Assembly (NCBI RefSeq): GCF_900169265.1
Contig: NZ_FXYX01000012.1
Location: 1-64,000, forward strand
Reading direction: 5' to 3'
DNA length: 64,000 bases
From: Brevibacterium iodinum ATCC 49514
Lineage (GTDB): Bacteria; Actinomycetota; Actinomycetes; Actinomycetales; Brevibacteriaceae
Made by a program: the position numbers and the translations under genes. Under the pieces are notes generated by a model, which was not told where the DNA came from, made no database searches, and was given only the letters and a program-made list of their open reading frames with translations. Positions 58,987-64,000 of this stretch are shown here, one piece after another. The first letter of the stretch is position 1. Each line of letters begins with the position of its first letter.

Positions 58987-60432
58987 TTATCTGCGTCCGT
59001 ACTCGGCTTTGAATTCGCGTTCGAATTCCGCGAGGTCCTTGTCCTTCGTCTCCGGCAGCATCAGTGCCAGGAAGACGAAGGCGATCACGGCGACGCCGGC
59101 GAACATGCCGAAGGTCGCCGTCATGCCCAAGGCCTCGATGAGCGGCGGGAAGAACTGGGCGACGATGGCGTTCATGATCCACAGCACGAACACGCAGATG
59201 CCCATTGCGAAGCTGCGGATCTTCATCGGGAAGATCTCCGAGAGCATCAGCCAGGTCAGCGGGCCGACCGTTCCCTGCATCGAGAAGACGAAGAGGACGA
59301 GGAACGCGAGCACCGTCCACGCCTGTGCCGGTCCGGACGGAACGATGACCGCGGTCAGGGCGATGAGCGTGTGGAAGACCGCGATGAGGGCATAGCCGGT
59401 GAGGAACATGACCCGTCGCGGCAGCTTATTCAGCAGATACATGCCCAAGGAGATGCCTGCCAGGGAGAACACGCCGTTGGCGATGTTGCCGATGATGGCG
59501 ACACCGGAATCCAGGCCCGCGCTCGTGAGCAGCTGCGTGCCGTAGTACATGACCGAGTTGATTCCGGTCAGCTGCTGGAAGAAGCCGAGTCCGGCACCGA
59601 TGATGACCAGTCGCAGCACCCACCGGGTGCCGAGGTCGGAGAATCCGCCCGTGGCCTCCTTAGCATCCTCGGCTGCGAGGTGGGTGACCTCGTCGATCTC
59701 GGCCTCGGCGCGTTCGGGGGAGCGAACCTGCTTGAGCACGGCCAGAGCCTCCTCGGTGCGCCCCTGCGAGATCAGCCAGCGCGGGCTCTCGGGCTGGAAG
59801 ATCATGCCCACGAGGAGGGCGATCGCTGGCACCAGGGCAACCAGCAGCATCCAACGCCAGATCGAGTCGACGTGTCCGAAGAAGTTGAAGATCACGGCGT
59901 TGATGACGAACGCCGCAAGCTGACCGCCGACGATCATGAGCTCATTGCGGGTGACATAGCTGCCGCGCTTCTCCGACGGAGCGATCTCACCGAGGTAGAC
60001 GGGCACCGTCGCCGAGGCGCCCCCGACGGCGATCCCGAGGACGAAGCGGGCGCCGATGAGGAACTCCGGACCCGGGGCGAGGACACACCCGAGCGTGCCG
60101 ATGATGAAGACGCAGGCGAGCAGCAGGATCGTGCGCCGCCGACCGTGGGCATCGGCGACTCGACCGCCGAAAACCGCTCCGAAGGCGGCGCCGACCATGA
60201 GGGAGGCGACGACGAGGCCTTCGCTCAGCGCGGTCAGGCTGAAGTCCTCGCTCAGCGGTTCGAGGGCTCCGTTGACGACCCCGGTGTCATAGCCGAAGAG
60301 CAGACCGCCGAAGGTGGCGACCGTGGCGATGATGCCGAGGCGGTGAACGGGGCGACCTGTGCCGACGTGGGGGAGTTCGAAGTTCGTGCTTGCGGTGGAC
60401 GTCGATCGCCGGCGCGGGGATCCGGGTGGCAT
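58987..60432 (-). CDS. MFS sugar-porter family transporter
   Basis: This 481-residue membrane protein has twelve helices and the sugar-porter signatures: GGLLFGYDTGVVNGAL in helix 1, VADAHGRRRT, PESPRWLISQGR, FFQQLTGINSVMYYG and WLMLSEIFPMKIR, with a PETKDKDL ending. It resembles xylose/inositol/glucose:H+ symporters. The substrate is unknown. AAAGGAG precedes ATG 60432; TTAGGACT upstream is a -10 candidate. Confidence 0.92.
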   Translation of the reverse strand: MPPGSPRRRSTSTASTNFELPHVGTGRPVHRLGIIATVATFGGLLFGYDTGVVNGALEPLSEDFSLTALSEGLVVASLMVGAAFGAVFGGRVADAHGRRRTILLLACVFIIGTLGCVLAPGPEFLIGARFVLGIAVGGASATVPVYLGEIAPSEKRGSYVTRNELMIVGGQLAAFVINAVIFNFFGHVDSIWRWMLLVALVPAIALLVGMIFQPESPRWLISQGRTEEALAVLKQVRSPERAEAEIDEVTHLAAEDAKEATGGFSDLGTRWVLRLVIIGAGLGFFQQLTGINSVMYYGTQLLTSAGLDSGVAIIGNIANGVFSLAGISLGMYLLNKLPRRVMFLTGYALIAVFHTLIALTAVIVPSGPAQAWTVLAFLVLFVFSMQGTVGPLTWLMLSEIFPMKIRSFAMGICVFVLWIMNAIVAQFFPPLIEALGMTATFGMFAGVAVIAFVFLALMLPETKDKDLAEFEREFKAEYGRR

Positions 60433-60496
60433 TGGCGGCTCCTTTCCCCTTCAGTCCTAACACATGGGAGCCTGCCGCCGACGATCGGGGTGGAGC

Positions 60497-60994
60497 TCAG
60501 TCCTCCTGATACGAATCGTCGATGACCTCGGGCATTCCATCGATCACCGAGACCTCTTCGGTCCCGTCATCGGCCAGGGCATCGACATTGAGTTCGTCAC
60601 CATTGAGCTCGGCGACTTCGAATTCGCCATCGTCGTCGGAGACCATCTCGTCGCCGACCCGATTGCCCTGTTCCGCGGCGGGTGACTGATCGGTGTTGAA
60701 CTCGTCGGAGAGGCCGGGAGTCTCATTCTCGTCGTCCCCGCCGGCGTCGTCGACGAGGGCATCGTCGGCACCTTCGATCCCGGTGCCCTCCGGACCTTCG
60801 GCTCCGGGTTCGACGGGAGCCTCGGCGGGCTCGTCGCCGATGCCGGACTCGAGGTCGACCTGTTCGGCCTCGGCTTCAGCAGCCGCGAGCTCGGGATCGT
60901 CCAGTTCGTCTCCTGTCGGCTCGGCGAGATCGGGATCGCCGAGGATGGGGTCGTCTTCCAGTCGGTCGGCCGCGTCCGAATCGAACTCGCTCAT
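60497..60994 (-). CDS. Very acidic low-complexity protein
   Basis: This ~165-residue protein is about one-third Asp/Glu, with Ala, Gly and Pro, no hydrophobic core and no membrane helix. It starts SEFDSDAADRLEDDPILGDPD. Such proteins are common in Actinobacteria with unknown roles (DUF5709-like composition). ATG 60994 has GAAGGAGA about 7 nt upstream, better than the in-frame ATG at 61018. The third-codon composition fits real coding. Confidence 0.75.
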   Translation of the reverse strand: MSEFDSDAADRLEDDPILGDPDLAEPTGDELDDPELAAAEAEAEQVDLESGIGDEPAEAPVEPGAEGPEGTGIEGADDALVDDAGGDDENETPGLSDEFNTDQSPAAEQGNRVGDEMVSDDDGEFEVAELNGDELNVDALADDGTEEVSVIDGMPEVIDDSYQED

Positions 60995-61018
60995 GATCTC
61001 TCCTTCGCTCGTCGTCAT

Positions 61019-61269
61019 TCTCCGGCCCTCATTCTTGCACGTCGTCGGCCTGCAGGCTACGGGTGCGCACCCACTTCCGATCGAAGTGCTCCTTCCACCG
61101 TGCCCAGCCCTAATCGGTCAGAAACTTCTCCCCCGGCACCTCGGCCCGCCGAGATGAGGCCGAGCTAGTCGGCAGTCGTCAGTGCGAACTCCGTGCTGCT
61201 GTAGCCGGTCGTGTCGACGAACACCGTACTTTCGGTCACCGACGATGGCCCCGGCCGAGGATCTGCCGC
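61019..61269. other. Gene-free stretch with an in-frame continuation of the SDR
   Basis: No complete gene is seen. On the minus strand the frame of the SDR continues past its TAA (61272-61270) for about 34 codons (.. SSVTESTVFVDTTGYSSTEFALTTAD) to a TAG near 61166. This may be chance or a lost C-terminal extension. Confidence 0.3.
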
Positions 61270-62139
61270 TTAGTGACGTGCCACGGAGACCGGCACGTCT
61301 CCTTCCGGTGACCTGTGCTTCTGGCCCGGCCTGGTCCGGCCGGTGAAGTGGTCCATCGTCTGGTTGACACCGAGGAAGTCCATGACCTTGTCGAAAGCTC
61401 GGATCGGCAGGAGACGAGCACCCGGAACCAAGCGGACGAGCGAGGGCATGACCAGCTGCTCACGACCGGATTCAACGGAATCGAGGACCCGCGTGGCCAC
61501 TTCGTTCTCTTCGAGGATCGGGAGCAGGCGCGGGAATTTCGTCTGCACTCCCTTGAACATGCCGGTGTTGATATAGAAGGGGCACACAGCAAGCGTATTG
61601 ACCCGGCTGCCGTCGGCGCGCAGCTCTCCGCGCAGTGACTCGGTGAAGCCCACCGCCGCCCATTTGCTCGCCGAGTAGTCGGTCTGTCGAGCGACTCCGG
61701 TCAGGCCGGCAGCGCTGGCGATTGTGACCACGGAGCCGCGGTCGCGCTCGATCATTCCGGGCAGGAAGGCCTGGGTCGTCCAGTACAGGGCGAAGGTGTT
61801 GACGTCGTAGAGGCGACGGACCGCCGGTTCCTCCATGTCGAGAAGCTTCTTGCCGGAGACGATGCCTGCGCAGTTGACGAGGACGTCGATCTGACCGGTC
61901 TGCTCGGCCATGGCGGCAACCTGGTCGGCATCACCGACATTGAGGGTGAAGGATCGGGCCCTGGTTCCTGCGGCCTCCACCTCGGCGCGCACCGCGTCTC
62001 CGCGTTCGTCCGAGAGGTCCCAGATGATGACCTCGGCTGCGCCGCGGGCCGCCGCGTCCAAAGCCATGAGTCTGCCGATTCCGCTTCCGGCCCCTGTGAT
62101 GAGGATGCGGCTGCCGGCGATCTTCGTTCCACGCGTCAT
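61270..62139 (-). CDS. Short-chain dehydrogenase/reductase, SDR family
   Basis: This 289-residue classical SDR has ILITGAGSGIGRLMALDAAARG, the NAG motif as LVNCAGIVSG, catalytic Ser in VVTIASAAGLTG and the YxxxK box as TDYSASKWAAVGF. A C-terminal ~50-residue region with RLLPIRAFDKVMDFLG resembles the membrane-associated RDH10/DHRS3/17-beta-HSD11 group. The substrate may be a lipid, retinoid or steroid-type alcohol. AAGGAC lies before ATG 62139. A near-palindrome at 62212 may be its operator. Confidence 0.88.
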   Translation of the reverse strand: MTRGTKIAGSRILITGAGSGIGRLMALDAAARGAAEVIIWDLSDERGDAVRAEVEAAGTRARSFTLNVGDADQVAAMAEQTGQIDVLVNCAGIVSGKKLLDMEEPAVRRLYDVNTFALYWTTQAFLPGMIERDRGSVVTIASAAGLTGVARQTDYSASKWAAVGFTESLRGELRADGSRVNTLAVCPFYINTGMFKGVQTKFPRLLPILEENEVATRVLDSVESGREQLVMPSLVRLVPGARLLPIRAFDKVMDFLGVNQTMDHFTGRTRPGQKHRSPEGDVPVSVARH

Positions 62140-62394
62140 GTCTGTGCGTCCTTGCAGTTAGGCGTCAGTGCTGTCCCTCGCGAGCAGAACCCGCTCAAGC
62201 GGACCCCACGAGATGTTACTCAACAGTACATCTGTGTGCCGTGGGTCACACAAGAGCGGGTTTGCCAATCGCCTGTTGACCCGGGAAGTCAGCTCTCCTC
62301 TCGCCCTGCGCCGCCACGACGTGGGCGGGTCATCGAACTCGTCTTCAACCTACTCCAGGTGATTCGGATTTCAAGAGGTGCGCGCAGACGTGGA
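62140..62394 (-). promoter_or_regulatory. Upstream region of the SDR gene with a near-palindrome
   Basis: GATGTTACT-CAAC-AGTACATC (62212-62232) is a near-palindrome of the kind bound by TetR-family regulators of lipid metabolism (inference). The rest shows no gene. Confidence 0.45.
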
Positions 62395-62436
62395 GAAGCC
62401 CCGCTTCCCCAGTTTTCACTGGGGAAGCGGGGCTTC
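62395..62436. terminator. Strong terminator downstream of the tRNA genes
   Basis: GAAGCCCCGCTTCCCCAG (62395-62412) pairs exactly with CTGGGGAAGCGGGGCTTC (62419-62436) around TTTTCA. It ends minus-strand transcription from the tRNA cluster. Confidence 0.85.
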
Positions 62437-62443
62437 CGTGTTG

Positions 62444-62516
62444 TGGCTCCGACCGGCGTCGATCCGGTGACCTTTCGATTTTCAGTCGAACGCTCTACCA
62501 ACTGAGCTACAGAGCC
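62444..62516 (-). tRNA. tRNA-Phe (GAA)
   Basis: The 73-nt cloverleaf on the minus strand starts GGCTCTGTAGCTCAG, has anticodon GAA in CTGAAAATC, and ends with the T-arm GGTC..GACGCC and GGAGCCA. The CCA end is not encoded. Confidence 0.96.
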
Positions 62517-62523
62517 GAGCCGC

Positions 62524-62579
62524 CGACATACTCAATAAGTATGTCGAGAGAAACAAAGGCTCTTCCGAAGAAGAGCCTT
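62524..62579 (-). other. Two hairpins between tRNA-Phe and tRNA-Asp
   Basis: GACATACT-CAATA-AGTATGTC (62524-62544) and AAGGCTCTTC-CGAA-GAAGAGCCTT (62556-62579) are perfect stems. They may be processing signals or a terminator; their exact role is unknown. Confidence 0.6.
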
Positions 62580-62587
62580 ATGCTCCG

Positions 62588-62661
62588 CGACCCTGACGGG
62601 ACTCGAACCCGCGACCTCCGCCGTGACAGGGCGGCGCGCTAACCAACTGCGCCACAGGGCC
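62588..62661 (-). tRNA. tRNA-Asp (GTC)
   Basis: The 74-nt gene starts GGCCCTGTGGCGCAG, with D-loop GTTGGTTAGC, anticodon GTC in CTGTCAC, and T-loop GTTCGAGTCC. It ends with discriminator G; CCA is not encoded. Confidence 0.96.
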
Positions 62662-62698
62662 TTGCTGTTGTGATGGAAGACCTTACGATCCTACACCG

Positions 62699-62771
<73 letters not shown>

Positions 62772-62926
62772 CCAGGTTGTCCTCGGATTCCCCGTGGGCA
62801 ACGACGTTAAGCTTATCCCACCCGATTCGCGGAATGCAAAACGAAGAGCAGTGTCCTCGGTCACACGGCGAAAACGGTGCTTTTCGACGTTTCGCAGGGC
62901 CGCCTCGGCGAGGGGATCGGAGTCGC

Positions 62927-62932
62927 TAGAGT
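62927..62932 (+). promoter_or_regulatory. Leaderless-type -10 (TAGAGT)
   Basis: TAGAGT ends 8 nt before ATG 62941. Confidence 0.45.
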
Positions 62933-62940
62933 GGGGTGGC

Positions 62941-63288
62941 ATGGAGGCCCTGAGTGATGAGGAGTTCGACGCGATCCTCGGCGAAGCCCTGGATCTGCTG
63001 CCCGCCGGAGTGACCGAACAGCTGGACAATGTCGCCCTGTTCGTCGAGGATCGGCCGGAGAACGGTGATCGGCACCTGCTCGGCCTCTATGAGGGCACGC
63101 CGATCGGGGAGCGGGGGATCGCTGGGTTCGAGATGCCCGACAACATCTTCATCTATCGAGACAACCTCATCGACTTCGCTGAGGATCGGGATCACCTGCG
63201 CGAGGAGATCGTCGTCACCATCGTCCATGAGATCGCCCATTTCTACGGTCTCGATGACGACCGGCTCCACGAACTCGGGTGGGGGTGA
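62941..63288 (+). CDS. Small zincin-type metallopeptidase family protein
   Basis: This 115-residue protein carries HEIAHFYGLDDDRLHELG near its end, the HExxHxxGxxD/H zinc motif of the short metallopeptidase (DUF1025-type) family found in most Actinobacteria. It begins EALSDEEFDAILGEALDLLP and contains IFIYRDNLIDFA. No signal peptide, so it is cytoplasmic. The substrate is unknown. Confidence 0.9.
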   Translation: MEALSDEEFDAILGEALDLLPAGVTEQLDNVALFVEDRPENGDRHLLGLYEGTPIGERGIAGFEMPDNIFIYRDNLIDFAEDRDHLREEIVVTIVHEIAHFYGLDDDRLHELGWG

Positions 63289-63450
63289 GCGTCCCCGGCC
63301 GAAGGGGCTGACGGGCTTACCGGCGAGTCACTTGACGTCACGGGAATTGGCGTCCGAAAGCCTACTTCGCCTATTGTGGGCGGGTACCTATCAGCACCGA
63401 TACAACATTCCGTCCGTATCGATGCGGGGACACGGAGCCGTGAAAGCTGC

Positions 63451-63484
63451 GCCTCCTGGCCCCGCTGACCTGCGGGCAGGAGGC
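63451..63484 (+). promoter_or_regulatory. Hairpin that can hide a ribosome binding site
   Basis: GCCTCCTG (63451-63458) pairs with CAGGAGGC (63477-63484), with an inner CCCGC/GCGGG stem. The right arm contains the only AGGAGG near ATG 63496 (12-nt spacing). It may limit translation of ybaK or end the preceding transcript. Confidence 0.5.
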
Positions 63485-63495
63485 ACTACCCCCTT

Positions 63496-63996
63496 ATGAC
63501 AGTTGCATCCAAGACTTCCAGTGCGGCGACCCCGGCCGTGCGAGTGCTCAACCTGGCAGGCATCGACTACAGCCTGCGCAGCTTCGACCACGACCCCGCC
63601 ACCCGCCGTTACGGTTCGGAGGCCGCAGACAAGCTCGGAGTCAGCTCCGACCAGGTGTTCAAGACCTTGATGATCCAGGTCGACGGGCAACCCGTGACCG
63701 CGCTCGTCCCCGTCTCCGGTCAGCTCGACCTCAAGGCCCTGGCCTCCGCGCGCGGAGCGAAGAAGGCCCAGCTGTCCGGCGTCGCCGAGACCGAACGTCG
63801 CACCGGCTACCCCGTCGGCGGAGTCTCTCCGTTCGGACAGCGCCATGCCGTGCCGGTCGTCGTCGACCGCACAGCGCTCGACCATTCGACAGTGTTCGTC
63901 TCGGCCGGCCGTCGCGGTCTCGAGATCGAGATCCGCCCGGAGGATCTCGTCATGCTCACGAACGCCCAGGTCGCGAAGATCGCCGCGCTCGACTGA
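63496..63996 (+). CDS. ybaK: Cys-tRNA(Pro) deacylase, YbaK/EbsC family
   Basis: This 166-residue trans-editing protein hydrolyses Cys-tRNA(Pro) formed by mistake. It has VFKTLMIQVDGQPV, with the conserved Lys, VPVSGQLDLKALASARGAKKAQL, and GGVSPFGQRHAVPVVVD, all typical of YbaK. The length is normal (about 160). Near it sits a hairpin that could occlude its ribosome binding site. Confidence 0.93.
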   Translation: MTVASKTSSAATPAVRVLNLAGIDYSLRSFDHDPATRRYGSEAADKLGVSSDQVFKTLMIQVDGQPVTALVPVSGQLDLKALASARGAKKAQLSGVAETERRTGYPVGGVSPFGQRHAVPVVVDRTALDHSTVFVSAGRRGLEIEIRPEDLVMLTNAQVAKIAALD

Positions 63997-64000
63997 TCAG

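Noticed and set aside
62140..62520. Possible protein frames over the tRNA-Phe region
   Set aside because: They cross the terminator and the tRNA gene and have no coding character.

Overview
The window is about 64 kb of high-GC bacterial DNA, roughly two-thirds G+C by eye. Gene content points to an actinobacterium of the Micrococcales type, most likely Brevibacterium or a close relative (inference, not proven). The evidence is: a PurS/PurQ pair, a DUF3073 protein opposite the end of purM, a ThrE-type exporter, a sortase-type surface protein, frequent GTG and TTG starts, and many starts preceded directly by a TANNNT -10 hexamer, as on leaderless actinobacterial mRNAs.

Layout. 0-0.3 kb: right end of an IS3-family element, inserted at the centre of a palindromic repeat. 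0.3-2.6 kb: a DoxX-type membrane gene cut by an in-frame amber codon, then a DUF6882-like protein. 2.8-6.6 kb: a heterodimeric ABC exporter. 7.0-10.8 kb: a cell-surface group with two related secreted proteins flanking a peptidoglycan-binding-domain protein. 10.9-19.5 kb (minus strand): a polyamine-type operon (amidohydrolase, potADBC, FAD amine oxidase) followed by purSQ. 19.7-30.8 kb: a fused purD-purC gene, divergent asparaginase/sterol-carrier/aldehyde dehydrogenase/DMT exporter genes, a tandem-Usp protein, then purF and purM. Purine biosynthesis genes are therefore spread over 20 kb among nitrogen and amine catabolism genes.

30.9-43 kb: mostly single genes (conserved unknowns, an HTTM-like protein, a LysR/EamA divergent pair with a clear operator, a phytoene-dehydrogenase-like oxidoreductase, an ATP-grasp/uridine kinase/TenA-like overlapping run, VOC and HutD proteins, a Ser/Gly-rich membrane protein). 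43-51 kb: catalase, aconitase, an Fpg/Nei glycosylase, an aldo/keto reductase and a ThrE exporter, separated by four copies of a 52-56 bp palindromic element. 51-57 kb: a LysR/acyl-CoA dehydrogenase pair, an SDR, and a highly asymmetric ABC transporter pair behind a putative DtxR-type iron box. 57-64 kb: MgtE, a small Usp, a sugar-porter MFS, an acidic protein, an SDR, three tRNA genes (Phe, Asp, Glu), a small metallopeptidase and a YbaK-type deacylase.

No CRISPR array, rRNA or prophage was seen. The most notable signals are the one-active-site ABC transporter with a missing P-loop, the dispersed perfect palindromes (one split by the IS), the secreted-protein pair with a shared upstream element and a Cys-paired repeat, the PurD-PurC fusion, the uniform leaderless promoter signature, and a strongly over-represented decamer, CGCCTCGGCG.
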